Assembly: GCF_022790535.1 (NCBI RefSeq)
Contig: NZ_LOHG01000001.1
Span: 499,067-563,066 of the forward strand
Direction of reading: 5' to 3'
DNA length: 64,000 bases
DNA from: Pseudomonas maioricensis
Lineage (GTDB): Bacteria > Pseudomonadota > Gammaproteobacteria > Pseudomonadales > Pseudomonadaceae
Part shown: piece by piece, positions 15,843 to 27,411 of the stretch
Numbering within the stretch: position 1 is the first letter of the stretch
Layout of the letters: each line of letters starts with the position of its first letter
The notes under the pieces: model-generated
What the model saw: the letters and a program-made list of their open reading frames with translations, nothing else
Databases searched by the model: none
Told to the model about the DNA's origin: nothing
Position numbers and translations under genes: made by a program

Positions 15843-16616
15843 ATGCGTCGGGTGGTTTTCAATCAGAAAGGTGGCGTTGGCAAGTCCAGCATTGCCTGCA
15901 ACCTGGCAGCCGTCAGTGCTAATGAAGGGTATCGGACGCTTTTGATCGATCTTGATGCTCAGGCGAACTCGACTCAGTACCTCACCGGTTTGACGGGTGA
16001 CGACATCCCCATGGGTATTGCGGATTTTTTCAAACAGACGCTTTCTTCAGGTCCATTCGCCAAGAAAAACCAGGTGGATATCTACGAAACTCCGTTTGAT
16101 AACCTCCATGTCGTAACGGCCACCCCGGAATTGGCGGACTTGCAGCCCAAGCTTGAGGCCAAGCACAAGATCAATAAGCTCAGGAAGCTGCTGGACGAAC
16201 TGGATGAGGATTACGAGCGGATTTATCTGGATACACCTCCTGCGCTTAATTTTTACGCCGTTTCAGCGTTGATCGCCGCAGATCGAGTACTGATCCCTTT
16301 CGATTGCGACAGCTTTTCTCGTCAGGCGCTGTACGGCCTGATCAAGGAAGTGGAGGAGCTTCGCGAAGATCACAACGAAGATCTGCAAGTTGAGGGGATC
16401 ATCGTTAACCAGTTCCAGCCGCGGGCCAGTCTGCCTCAGCAAATTCTCGACGAACTGATTGCAGAAGGGTTGCCAGTATTGCCGGTGTATTTGAATGCTT
16501 CGGTGAAGATGCGCGAATCACATCAGGCCAGCAAACCGCTGATCTACCTTGAGCCCCGCCACAAACTGACCCAGCAGTTCGTGGAGCTTCATCATTTGCT
16601 GGAGACCAGGGCTTAG
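15843..16616 (+). CDS. ParA/Soj-family ATPase, orphan
   Basis: A 257-residue deviant-Walker ATPase: N-terminal QKGGVGKSSIACNLA (residues 8-22, with the signature lysine), Walker A' DLDAQANSTQ and YLDTPPALN as Walker B region. No ParB gene or parS-like repeats are near, so it is not an obvious segregation pair. GGAGG ends 8 bases before the ATG. Such stand-alone ParA proteins occur in Pseudomonas chromosomes and may position other cargo; its divergent placement beside the polyene operon may be chance. The function is unassigned beyond ATPase of the ParA/MinD superfamily. Confidence 0.87.
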   Translation: MRRVVFNQKGGVGKSSIACNLAAVSANEGYRTLLIDLDAQANSTQYLTGLTGDDIPMGIADFFKQTLSSGPFAKKNQVDIYETPFDNLHVVTATPELADLQPKLEAKHKINKLRKLLDELDEDYERIYLDTPPALNFYAVSALIAADRVLIPFDCDSFSRQALYGLIKEVEELREDHNEDLQVEGIIVNQFQPRASLPQQILDELIAEGLPVLPVYLNASVKMRESHQASKPLIYLEPRHKLTQQFVELHHLLETRA

Positions 16617-16627
16617 GCAATCAAGAC

Positions 16628-16701
16628 CTGCAGGAGCTGCCGAAGGCTGCGATCGCGGTATACCGGGCGGAACGCTTCGCAGCCTTCGGCAGCTCCTACA
16701 G
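16628..16701. repeat. REPIN (CTGCCGAAGGCTGCGA type)
   Basis: Sits between the convergent ends of the ParA and PAAR genes, possibly serving as their shared terminator. Confidence 0.9.
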
Positions 16702-16722
16702 AAAATGTATTCGCCTGAGACG

Positions 16723-17121
16723 TCAGGTTTTTCTTCTTGAGCGAAGGTCGCCAGGCTTTACTCCTTCTTTTACCGCAGCATTCATCCTGTCCGTGACAAG
16801 CCTTGCCCGTTTGGCCAGGCCTTTCGGGATATCAATTGCTGCATCCATATCTGCTGCCAGGCTTTGCTGCGTCGCGATCAACTGATGGCTGCCGGGGGCG
16901 CAGTCGCATTTAACGTGGTGGCCATGGGTCGCGACGGCGATGTATTCGTCAATGAAGGTCGGGTTGCCCTGAGCGACGTAACCGACCGTTGCGCAGGCCG
17001 GGCACCAGACGGGGTCACCCATCCGCGCAAGTCTGCGCTGGTCCATGAGTTGTGTCGCCGATGCGCTCAATACAAAACCACCGGTGGTGGTTGGATCGTC
17101 TTCCCTGACTACATAGGACAT
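16723..17121 (-). CDS. PAAR-domain protein (type VI secretion spike tip), orphan
   Basis: A 132-residue protein whose first ~85 residues are a PAAR domain: DDPTTTGGFVLSAS, ARMGDPVWCPACATVGYVAQG and HVKCDCAPGSHQLIA, the repeated strand-and-glycine pattern with Cys/His that bind zinc at the cone tip. The remaining ~45 residues are basic and helical with no recognisable toxin domain. No VgrG, chaperone or immunity gene adjoins it, so it is an orphan tip that may serve a T6SS elsewhere. A REP palindrome follows its stop. Confidence 0.82.
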   Translation of the reverse strand: MSYVVREDDPTTTGGFVLSASATQLMDQRRLARMGDPVWCPACATVGYVAQGNPTFIDEYIAVATHGHHVKCDCAPGSHQLIATQQSLAADMDAAIDIPKGLAKRARLVTDRMNAAVKEGVKPGDLRSRRKT

Positions 17122-17212
17122 GGATCTGCTTCCGTTAAACGAGTCGGACTCAAATCCTAGGTCTGAATAACGCAGCCGGGAGGGGCAAATCGCGGTTTCG
17201 GAAATCCCCTAC

Positions 17213-17246
17213 GGAAAAATCAGCAAGGCGTAGTCATTGCCTTGCC
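17213..17246 (-). terminator. rho-independent terminator of trxC
   Basis: Reading the minus strand just past the trxC stop, GCAAGGC and GCCTTGC (17223-17229 and 17239-17245) form a perfect 7-base stem with a 9-base loop, followed by CTGATTTTT. Confidence 0.75.
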
Positions 17247-17256
17247 GTAGACCGAC

Positions 17257-17691
17257 TCAGATACCCTGGCTTTTCAGCCACGCCAACAGTTGCTGCAACG
17301 GAAACGCACCGCTCTGACGAGCGACTTCCTGACCGTTGCGGAACAAAATCAGGCTTGGGATCGAACGAATGCCCAATTGCCCGGACAACTGCTGATTGGC
17401 TTCACTGTCCAGTTTGGCCAGTCGGCAGCGCCCGGCCAGTTCATTGGCCGCCTGCTCGAAAATCGGCGCGAAGGACTTGCACGGGCCACACCATTCGGCC
17501 CAGACATCCACCAACAGCGGCAAGTCGCCTTTGATCTGGCTGGCGTAATCGCCTTGGGTCAGATTGAACGATGTGCTCAGAAATACCTGCTGTTTGCAGC
17601 GGCCACATTTGGGATGGTCGCCCAGGCGTTCGTTAGGGATGCGATTAAGCCCGTTGCAGTGCGGGCAGGGGATCAGCATGGGGTCGGACAT
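17257..17691 (-). CDS. trxC: thioredoxin 2 (TrxC)
   Basis: A 144-residue zinc-containing thioredoxin. The N-terminal extension has two CxxC pairs (CPHCNG and CGRCKQ) that bind zinc, followed by a standard thioredoxin domain with active site WAEWCGPCKSF. It reduces cytosolic protein disulfides. ATG 17691 is preceded by GGAGG. A rho-independent terminator follows the stop. Confidence 0.96.
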   Translation of the reverse strand: MSDPMLIPCPHCNGLNRIPNERLGDHPKCGRCKQQVFLSTSFNLTQGDYASQIKGDLPLLVDVWAEWCGPCKSFAPIFEQAANELAGRCRLAKLDSEANQQLSGQLGIRSIPSLILFRNGQEVARQSGAFPLQQLLAWLKSQGI

Positions 17692-17810
17692 GATGCCTCC
17701 AAAATCTAGTGACGCGCAGATTGTACTGCTCGCTTCCCACTTGGCTGTAACTGGTTTGAGGAGATTAATGCCCCTAGGCTGGTTTCAATGATTCAGTGAC
17801 GGAGCAAACC

Positions 17811-18506
17811 ATGAAAACGCTGGGCGTTATAGGCGGAATGAGCTGGGAATCCACAGCCACCTATTACAAATGGCTCAATGAAGGCGTTCGGGATGCGCTA
17901 GGCGGCCTCCATTCGGCGCCGATCCTTCTGCATTCAGTCGAATTCTCGGGCATCGCTGCGTTGCAAAAGTCCGGTGAATGGCACGTTGCAGGCGAGCAAC
18001 TGGCCCAGGTCGCACAAGGTTTGCAACGAGCTGGCGCGGGCGCGCTGCTGCTGGCCACGAACACCATGCACAAAATCGCTCCTGCCATTGAGGCTGCGGT
18101 GGACATCCCGCTGTTGCACATCGGCGATGCGGTCGGCCAGACCCTACAAGCCTCCGGCGTGTCCCGCGCCGCACTGCTGGGCACGCGCTTCACCATGCAG
18201 GAAGACTTCTATCGCAACCGCCTTGCCGAGCGCTTCGGCATTGAATGCCTGCTGCCTGACGCTCAGGCCATGGCCGAGATCGACCGGGTGATCTTTGCCG
18301 AGTTATGCCTGGGGCAATTCAATCAACCCGCTCGGGATTACTACCTGAGCGTGCTTGAGCAACTGCGCGATCAGGGCGCGGAGGCGGCAATTCTGGGCTG
18401 TACCGAAATCGGCTTGCTGCTCGACGGGGTTAAAAGCCCGTTGCCGTTGATCGACAGTACCGAGCAGCATGTGGCGATGGGGTTGCGGTGGTTGCTTGGG
18501 CTGTAG
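17811..18506 (+). CDS. aspartate/glutamate racemase family protein (YgeA-like)
   Basis: A 231-residue amino-acid racemase. The first catalytic region reads GVIGGMSWESTATYYKWLN, the first cysteine position of the family is LLATNTMHK (Thr in the YgeA-type) and the second catalytic cysteine is in AAILGCTEIGLLLDG. ATG 17811 is chosen over the in-frame GTG 15 bases upstream because GGAGC lies at 17801-17805. It would interconvert D- and L-forms of an amino acid; the substrate is not readable. It stands alone between trxC (divergent) and a REP palindrome. Confidence 0.88.
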   Translation: MKTLGVIGGMSWESTATYYKWLNEGVRDALGGLHSAPILLHSVEFSGIAALQKSGEWHVAGEQLAQVAQGLQRAGAGALLLATNTMHKIAPAIEAAVDIPLLHIGDAVGQTLQASGVSRAALLGTRFTMQEDFYRNRLAERFGIECLLPDAQAMAEIDRVIFAELCLGQFNQPARDYYLSVLEQLRDQGAEAAILGCTEIGLLLDGVKSPLPLIDSTEQHVAMGLRWLLGL

Positions 18507-18877
18507 GATTGGTCTCTTCAGATAAATCGCCATACATCCAGCCAAATGCAGTTCTTGTAGGAGCTGCCGAAGGCTGCGAAAACATTCATCCTGACACATC
18601 GCCATCGCAGCCTTCGGCAGCTCCTACAGAACCGGTGTTTGCAGTGCTATTGCGCTGGTACAGCGGTCGCTGAAAAATGCGGTAGTTATATATTGTGTCG
18701 TGTAGGACAGCTCTTACAGTAAATAAAGAGTGTTCGGAAAATTAATCTTTTCTTGCCTTTGATATCCAGCAATTGCGGGCTTTCTCTCGCTGGCTATCCG
18801 TTCGAATGGTTGTGACTTTCTGTGTTTGATGATTACCTTTTTCTCAGGTTTTAATAATAGATAAAGGTAAATAACTA
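18507..18877. other. gene-free stretch with REP palindrome and AT-rich leader
   Basis: After a REPIN-type palindrome (18555-18630), the stretch turns AT-rich (from about 18700), ending in an AAAGG ribosome site and ATG 18878. The base composition differs sharply from the flanking genes, suggesting a promoter region of the following unknown gene; I do not call precise boxes. Confidence 0.5.
18555..18630. repeat. REPIN (CTGCCGAAGGCTGCGA type)
   Basis: Downstream of the racemase gene; arms near-identical to the other copies. Confidence 0.9.
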
Positions 18878-19312
18878 ATGAAATTAATTAATGCGTTGGC
18901 GTTCGCGTCGCTTTCTATCGCCGCTGTTTCAGGTGTTGCACTTGCGGGGCCTGAGGCTACCGTGACGTTCAAGAATAATTCGGACCAAACTGCGATATAT
19001 GATCCGGTGAGTATCAGTGCCTATACTTATGCACATGCTGACCCTAAGCCGCCGGCGCGTGTCGGTCCGCGGTCCTCAAAAGTCTTTAAGGTCAAAGGAC
19101 CTACCCCTGATGTGACGCCCGTCATTTTTCAATACAAAATCGGGGGAAAGTCCTGCAGGTTTAAAACAAGCTATTTAAAACTTCCTGGCCGTAACGGTGC
19201 GCCAAGGTGGAATAAAAGTGTCGAGGAGACGGGCGGCGCACGTTGTGAAGTAAGAATTACCGCTGTTAATCAGTCAAATCACAATTGGGCTGTGGAATTC
19301 ACGATGAGGTAG
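18878..19312 (+). CDS. secreted protein of unknown function
   Basis: A 144-residue precursor with a clear Sec signal peptide, probably cleaved after AVSGVALA (residue 23). The mature ~120 residues look beta-rich (EATVTFKNNSDQTAIYDPV, VEFTMR at the end) with a basic middle, and have two cysteines (GGKSC, GGARC) that could form a disulfide. I do not recognise the family. The start is ATG with AAAGG 9 bases upstream. The gene and its leader are less GC-rich than the neighbours. It is followed 96 bases later by another unknown gene on the same strand. Confidence 0.75.
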   Translation: MKLINALAFASLSIAAVSGVALAGPEATVTFKNNSDQTAIYDPVSISAYTYAHADPKPPARVGPRSSKVFKVKGPTPDVTPVIFQYKIGGKSCRFKTSYLKLPGRNGAPRWNKSVEETGGARCEVRITAVNQSNHNWAVEFTMR

Positions 19313-19408
19313 AAGTCCAGATTGATAGGTTGTCTGGTCGCAGGGCTGTTATTTGGTTCTTGTGGCCAGACGGCGTGTTTGTACTATCTTATCGCTTAGA
19401 GGTTAGTA

Positions 19409-21868
<2,460 letters not shown>

Positions 21869-21883
21869 GGGTCGGCATTTGCT

Positions 21884-24800
21884 TTAATCCAGCCGCAGCT
21901 CCGGCGGCTCTGGCTGGTCTTTCGGCGCGGGTTTGACCGGCTCCGCAGATTCCAGCTTGAGTGGCCCGCTTGGTTTTGGCTCTTCGTCGGTAGGCACCAG
22001 TTTGTATTCCTGGCCGTGCAGGTTTTTGAGGTAAACCTCCATCTGCCGGAACGAGATGTTGATGTGCTGCTTCTTGAACTCTTTGTTGATGAAGCGGTTG
22101 ATCTCGTCGAGCACCGGGTTACGGTCGCCCAGATCACGTACGTGCATGCGCAGCTCATGATCCAGCGTGCTCTCGCCGAAGTTCAGGAAGTACACGATCG
22201 GCTCAGGATCTTTCAATACCCGTGGGTTATCGCGGGCCGCTTTGATCAGCAGGGTGCGAACCAGGTCCAGATCAGAGCCATAATCCACGCCGAGCTTGAG
22301 CGTGACGCGGGTAATGGTATCGGTCAGCGACCAGTTGATCAGTTGGCCGGTAATGAACGTTTTGTTAGGGACAATGATGTCCTTGCGGTCAAAGTCGGTA
22401 ATGGTCGTGGCGCGAATACGGATCTTGCTGACTGTGCCCGACAGGTTGCCGATGGTGATCGTGTCGCCTATCCGCACCGGTCGTTCGAACAGGATCATGA
22501 TGCCGGAGATGAAGTTGGCGAAGATCTCCTGCATACCGAAACCCAGGCCCACCGACAGCGCTGCCACCAACCATTGCAACTTGTCCCAGCTCACGCCAAG
22601 CGCTGACAGCGTAGAAACGAAGCCGATACCGGCAATGGCGTAAGACAGCAACGTGGTGGTCGCGTAAGCGCTGCCTTGGGCAAGGCTCAAGCGCGACAGC
22701 ACCAGCACTTCCAGCAAGCCGGGCAGGTTACCCGCCAGCACAAAGGTAATACCGATGATCACCAGTGCGCCGATCATGTCGCCGAGGCTGATCGGCACCA
22801 TGCTCATGGTTGCACCCGTACCGCTGGTGTATTCATAAAGGGTGATGTTGTCCAGGTACGAGAACACGGTAATCAGGTCCGACCAGACCCAATACAGCGC
22901 GGCGACGAAACCGGCCAGCAGCGCCAGACGAATCAGACGCAGCGACTGTTGGTTGACCTGTTCGATATCGAGCGTCGGTTCCTCCACGACGGCGTCACCA
23001 TCGCCAGCTTCTTTGGCGGCCTGACGTTTAGCCAGCGCTCGCTGATAGGCCAGACGGCGTGCGGCAACACTCAGCCCGCGCACGAAAGTCGCTTCGATCA
23101 CCAGCCAGAGCATCATGAGATACAAGGTGTCGATCAACCGGTCACTGAGCTTCAGTGCGGTGTAGTAGTAGCCGAAGCAGACCGCGACAAACAACGCGAT
23201 AGGCAGTGCTGTGAAAGCCAGGCCCATGGTTTTGCGGAACAGCGAGGCGTTGTGATTGCTAGGGCTGATCAACAGCAACCGGGAAAGCAGCAAGGCCATC
23301 AGCGCATAGCAAGTCAGCACCACGCCAATGCCCAGTACATCATCGGCCAGCGCTGCAGGTTGATGCTCCGCCACGGCGACTACCGCCACCAGTGCCAGCA
23401 CTACCAGGCCAAGTCTGCGTATCCAGCGCTGCAGGAATTCCACTTGAGCTTTTTCCCAGCGGAAATGCAGCTGGGCTACGCCACCCGGCGCGAGAATCCG
23501 GTAAGCGGTATAGAACACCAGCCATGCCAGTGCGATTTGCAGCAAGGCTTCGCCCAGGTTGGCATTTTGCCCTCGCGCATCGATCTGCAAGGCATAACCA
23601 CACAGCGCCAGTGCCAGCGCCACGGGCATCGCCAGCAGGATATTGATCAGAATCGCCAGCGGTGTCTGCAACTGGCTGTCACGCTTGAAATGGCCGATGT
23701 CGGCATGCAGTTTGTTGAGCTTGTTGTAGAGCGCTTTGCGCCTCCAGGTCAGCACGCCGATCAACAGCAGCAGCGGCAGGAACAGGAGCGGGCGCTGAGT
23801 CAGGCCATCGCTAAGCTCGCTGACGCTTGAGGCCACCGGCAAGGTTGCGACCTGTTTCTGCAGACGCGGCCAGATGCCCTGAAACCACTCGATGTCGAGT
23901 GGCTTGTTGCTGGGGATCCAGAACATCTGCTCATCCAGCGTTGAGCGCAGGCTGATCGCCGTACTGACCAACTGCTTCTGGTTGAGTTGCAAGGTGATGG
24001 ATTCATTGAGTAACGCGCTGAGTTCGCGGTTAAGGCGCTCCAGCAGGTCGCTGCGGGTGACGGCAAGGTCCAGCAGGGTTTTACGCAGTTGCGGAGTAAT
24101 GTCTTGCGGCGGTTGCGTGGCCAGCAGTTTTTCAACGTAGGCGACCGGGCTGCTCATCAGTTCACGTTGCTGATTGACCTCGAACTGATACAGGCGGATG
24201 TCTGCGATTTCGTCCGCCAGGCCTTTGTCGAGCTGCAAGTGCGGCAGTGACTGCTTCTGCTTGTAGAGAATCTTGGACAGCAACAGGCTGCCGCGCAGCA
24301 CGTTGATCTGCTCGTCCAGGGCCTGATCGGTCTGGGTCAGATTATCCAGCTGTTGTTTGGTCTTGAGGTTTTGCTGCGTCAGTTCGTTAAGGCGGTCGGT
24401 GCCACGTAACAGGTAGTCGGACAGCTTCAGGTTGGCAGCGCTTTCGGTTGCCAGCAGGCTGCTGCTTCCAGCTTTTTGGGCCTCCAGAGACAGCTGCGTC
24501 ACCGTCTGTTGCGACTGGGCGCGACGCTTGTCGTTGATCAGGTTTTGCAGCTCCTGGATTTCCTGCTCCTGGCGGCTGACCTTCTCCACCAGCAGGTCGT
24601 GCTGGCTGTTACCCAGATCCTGCAACTGGCTGTTGCCGGCCAGTTCCTGGCGACGCAACACGTTCAAGGCGTTGATTGATGCCAGTTCGGCGTTGAGCTG
24701 ATTGCGCTGGTCGGCGCTGACGTTTTTACCGTTGTCTTTGCCCAGCTTGAGGATGTTGTTGATTTGCTGGATACGGTTCTGATTGTTGCTGATCTCGGCT

Positions 24801-25261
24801 TGAGCCCGCTCGGGACGGGTCTGGGCGGTGATCACCATGCTGCTGGCGTCGCTCAGGGCTTTTTGCAGTTCTCCTTGCTGAGTGCTGCGCTCGCTGAGCA
24901 TGTTTTCCAGCTGCGGAACATCAAGGCTGCCGTAACGTTGGGCGACGGGGATGATCCTGCTGCCCTTCAGCCGCGTCAGCTCTCGCTGGTTTTCCGTGAT
25001 CTGCTTCGGCGCATCGGCCAATTGTTGCTTGAGTGCTGTGAGCTTTTGATCGTAGTCCCGCTTGCTGTCGATAAAGCCAAGGGTCTGTTCCAGCACTTGC
25101 TGCAGGGCTTTTTGGTCAGCGTCCGGCAGTTTGCGCTCGGCGATCTTGTCCAGACTCTGCTGTACCGCCTCGCGTGTAGGCGGGTCGGCGGCGAGCACCG
25201 GGAAAGAAGACAGGCAAAGGCCGAGCACAATGGCAGCAAAAAAAGTACGCAGGGGCAACAT
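21884..25261 (-). CDS. large MscS-family mechanosensitive channel (MscK/MscM type)
   Basis: A 1125-residue inner-membrane channel that would open on membrane tension during hypo-osmotic shock. Order: signal peptide (LRTFFAAIVLGLCLSSFPVLAA), ~450-residue periplasmic coiled coil rich in Gln/Glu/Leu (LQKALSDASSMV, QEQEIQELQNLIND), about eleven membrane helices, then the MscS core with pore helix and LGFGMQEIFANFISGIMILF, GTVSKIRIRATTI and cytosolic beta domain. The start at ATG 25261 (MLPLRTFF) places the signal peptide at the N-terminus; the frame is open further upstream but has no sense there. The C-terminal tail is Pro/Lys-rich. It lies 35 bases downstream of the NhaP2 gene, possibly co-transcribed. 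Confidence 0.92.
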   Translation of the reverse strand: MLPLRTFFAAIVLGLCLSSFPVLAADPPTREAVQQSLDKIAERKLPDADQKALQQVLEQTLGFIDSKRDYDQKLTALKQQLADAPKQITENQRELTRLKGSRIIPVAQRYGSLDVPQLENMLSERSTQQGELQKALSDASSMVITAQTRPERAQAEISNNQNRIQQINNILKLGKDNGKNVSADQRNQLNAELASINALNVLRRQELAGNSQLQDLGNSQHDLLVEKVSRQEQEIQELQNLINDKRRAQSQQTVTQLSLEAQKAGSSSLLATESAANLKLSDYLLRGTDRLNELTQQNLKTKQQLDNLTQTDQALDEQINVLRGSLLLSKILYKQKQSLPHLQLDKGLADEIADIRLYQFEVNQQRELMSSPVAYVEKLLATQPPQDITPQLRKTLLDLAVTRSDLLERLNRELSALLNESITLQLNQKQLVSTAISLRSTLDEQMFWIPSNKPLDIEWFQGIWPRLQKQVATLPVASSVSELSDGLTQRPLLFLPLLLLIGVLTWRRKALYNKLNKLHADIGHFKRDSQLQTPLAILINILLAMPVALALALCGYALQIDARGQNANLGEALLQIALAWLVFYTAYRILAPGGVAQLHFRWEKAQVEFLQRWIRRLGLVVLALVAVVAVAEHQPAALADDVLGIGVVLTCYALMALLLSRLLLISPSNHNASLFRKTMGLAFTALPIALFVAVCFGYYYTALKLSDRLIDTLYLMMLWLVIEATFVRGLSVAARRLAYQRALAKRQAAKEAGDGDAVVEEPTLDIEQVNQQSLRLIRLALLAGFVAALYWVWSDLITVFSYLDNITLYEYTSGTGATMSMVPISLGDMIGALVIIGITFVLAGNLPGLLEVLVLSRLSLAQGSAYATTTLLSYAIAGIGFVSTLSALGVSWDKLQWLVAALSVGLGFGMQEIFANFISGIMILFERPVRIGDTITIGNLSGTVSKIRIRATTITDFDRKDIIVPNKTFITGQLINWSLTDTITRVTLKLGVDYGSDLDLVRTLLIKAARDNPRVLKDPEPIVYFLNFGESTLDHELRMHVRDLGDRNPVLDEINRFINKEFKKQHINISFRQMEVYLKNLHGQEYKLVPTDEEPKPSGPLKLESAEPVKPAPKDQPEPPELRLD

Positions 25262-25296
25262 AGACACCGGTCGAGCTGATCGAATAGAAGGGCAGT

Positions 25297-27045
25297 TTAG
25301 AGGAACAACCCAGGGCCCGGGTTGCTTCCTTCCGGGAATCTGACGCCGACTTTGAGGATCTTGTTCCCCTCCATCACCGCAACTGTCCAAATAGTTCCAT
25401 TCCATTCGATCTGGTCACCGACAACCGGCTCGCCACGATTCTTCTGCACGATGAACTGGCTCAGCGGCATGTTGCCGTCCTGGCCATCCAGCTTCAAGCC
25501 ATACAAAGCCGCTACAGCGCTGAGCTGGGCGTCGCCCTCCAGCACAAAGTCGCCAAAGAAACGCAGGTCGAGACCGCGCTGAGGAGCCTGGCTGAAAAGC
25601 TTGCCCAAGGCTGGAAGGTCATGTTCGTGGCCGATGACGCACAGCAAATCACCCACTTCCAGGGTTGTGCTACCCGACGGGTGGAGCAGTTGCTGGCCGC
25701 GGAACAAGGCTGCGATACGTGTGCCTTCAGGCATTTTCAGCTCGCGCAAGGCGGCGCCGATACACCATTTTTCAGCGCCGAGGCGGTAGACGAACAGCTC
25801 CCATTCACTGGTGACATGAACTTCCAGTGGCGCTCGGGAGATCGGCGCAGGCTCAGGCGGCACCGTAACTTTGAGCAGTTTGGCCATCCACGGCAGGCTG
25901 GTGCCCTGCACGAGCAGCGAGACCAGTACGATAAAGAACGCCAGGTTGAAGTACAGCTGCGCATTGGGCAGGTTAGCCATCAGCGGGAACACCGCCAGAA
26001 TGATCGGTACTGCGCCACGCAAGCCGACCCACGCAATAAAGGCTTTTTCACGGCCATGGAACGCCTTGAACGGCAACAACCCGACCAGTACCGAGAGAGG
26101 TCGTGCGACGAGGATCATCCACAGCGCCAGACCCAATGCCGGGATTGCGATCGGCAGCAGGTCGTGCGGCGTGACCAGCAGACCCAGCACCAGAAACATA
26201 CCGATCTGCGCCAGCCATGCCATGCCGTCAAGCATGTGCAAAATACCGTGGCGGCTGCGGATCGGACGGTTGCCCATCACCAGCCCGCACAGGTAAACCG
26301 CCAGAAAACCGCTGCCGTGGACGGCGTTGGTCAGGGCAAAGACCGCCAATCCACCGGCGATCACCAGAATTGGATACAGGCCAGCAGCCAGATTTATACG
26401 GTTGACCAACTGCAACATGACCCAGCCGCCGCCCAGACCGATGACGCCGCCGATGCCGAATTCGCGAATCAGGTGGGTCAACAGACTCCATTCCAGGCTG
26501 GTTTGGCCGTTGGCAAGCATGCCGATCAGCGTCACCGTGAGGAACACCGCCATCGGGTCGTTACTGCCGGATTCGATTTCCAGGCTCGCGGTGACCCGTT
26601 CGTTCAGTCCTTTGCCGCCCAGCAGCGAGAACACCGCGGCAGCGTCCGTGGAGCCGACAATGGCGCCGATCAGCAAGCCCTGGATCATGTTCAAATTGAA
26701 CAGCCAGGCCGCGACCATGCCTGTCAGAGCCGTAGTAATCAGGACCCCAACCGTCGCCAGAGACAGCGCTGGCCATAACGCGACGCGGAAACTGGAAACA
26801 CGTGTGCGAAGGCCGCCGTCGAGCAGAATAACCGCCAGCGCGAGGTTGCCTACCAGATAAGCGGTGGCGTAGTTATCAAAAATAATCCCGCCGCCGTCTA
26901 CGCCCGCGACCATGCCGACCGCAAGGATGATGACCAGAATCGGGATGCCCAGGCGCGAAGAAAGCGAGCTGACCAGAATGCTTGCACCCACCAGCAACGC
27001 GCCGATCAAGAACAGGCTGTTGATGGTCGTGGCATCCAAGGGCAT
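25297..27045 (-). CDS. nhaP2: K(+)/H(+) antiporter NhaP2 (CvrA)
   Basis: A 582-residue CPA1 antiporter: about twelve membrane helices with [18 protein letters not shown] and [12 protein letters not shown] (the Asp/Asn-Asp ion site) and [12 protein letters not shown], then a cytosolic TrkA-C domain and a CorC/HlyC-like C-terminal domain ([19 protein letters not shown]). It exports K+ for protons at alkaline pH or high K+. ATG 27045 is chosen because CTGGAG lies 3 bases upstream; upstream in-frame ATG lacks a site. Length matches E. coli NhaP2. The gene pairing with a large mechanosensitive channel fits turgor control. Confidence 0.93.
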   Translation of the reverse strand: MPLDATTINSLFLIGALLVGASILVSSLSSRLGIPILVIILAVGMVAGVDGGGIIFDNYATAYLVGNLALAVILLDGGLRTRVSSFRVALWPALSLATVGVLITTALTGMVAAWLFNLNMIQGLLIGAIVGSTDAAAVFSLLGGKGLNERVTASLEIESGSNDPMAVFLTVTLIGMLANGQTSLEWSLLTHLIREFGIGGVIGLGGGWVMLQLVNRINLAAGLYPILVIAGGLAVFALTNAVHGSGFLAVYLCGLVMGNRPIRSRHGILHMLDGMAWLAQIGMFLVLGLLVTPHDLLPIAIPALGLALWMILVARPLSVLVGLLPFKAFHGREKAFIAWVGLRGAVPIILAVFPLMANLPNAQLYFNLAFFIVLVSLLVQGTSLPWMAKLLKVTVPPEPAPISRAPLEVHVTSEWELFVYRLGAEKWCIGAALRELKMPEGTRIAALFRGQQLLHPSGSTTLEVGDLLCVIGHEHDLPALGKLFSQAPQRGLDLRFFGDFVLEGDAQLSAVAALYGLKLDGQDGNMPLSQFIVQKNRGEPVVGDQIEWNGTIWTVAVMEGNKILKVGVRFPEGSNPGPGLFL

Positions 27046-27411
27046 TACTCCAGGCAGAAAAGTGATCAAAAAAAGAAAGGGCAGATGAATCACCATGCAG
27101 TCACCGTGCCAACGGATTCTAACCTGTTGAATTGGTTGGCTGTCAAAGCATTGCTGTTGATTGGCTGAACAGGATGTTCAATAGATGGCTTGAACTGTAG
27201 GAGGGCTGCCACGTGTCCTTGGTACCGCGGGGTCGCGAAGCAAACATCGGACCCTGTAGGAGCTGCCGGAGGCTGCGATCGCGGTGCGTCAGAATAAATG
27301 CTTCACAGCCTTCGGCAGCTCCTACAGAAAAGCATTTAACTTGAGGCATACGGCATCATCGGTACGCCCCCGGGAGTGAACCCGCCTCCCGCAGATTTAC
27401 GCGGTGTCCCC
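27046..27411. other. gene-free stretch with a REP palindrome
   Basis: Lies between the 3' end of the acyl-CoA dehydrogenase gene and the start of nhaP2. It contains a REPIN (27254-27327) and a small GC hairpin CGGGAG/CTCCCG (27370-27391). Nothing codes convincingly. Confidence 0.5.
27254..27327. repeat. REPIN (CTGCCGGAGGCTGCGA type)
   Basis: One arm has CCGGAGG, the other CCTTCGG, so the stem has a mismatch or G-U pair. Confidence 0.88.

Noticed and set aside
15843..16616. ParA as evidence of a plasmid or integrative element
   Set aside because: No ParB, replication, integrase or att repeats, and neighbours are core chromosomal genes.
18555..18630. tRNA-like cloverleaf in the palindromes
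   Set aside because: Only one long hairpin forms; no anticodon arm or TPsiC sequence; no tRNA gene found anywhere in the window.
27143..27349. Small open frame over a REPIN
   Set aside because: Same REP-derived text as elsewhere (for example AAEGCEAF) and no start signal.
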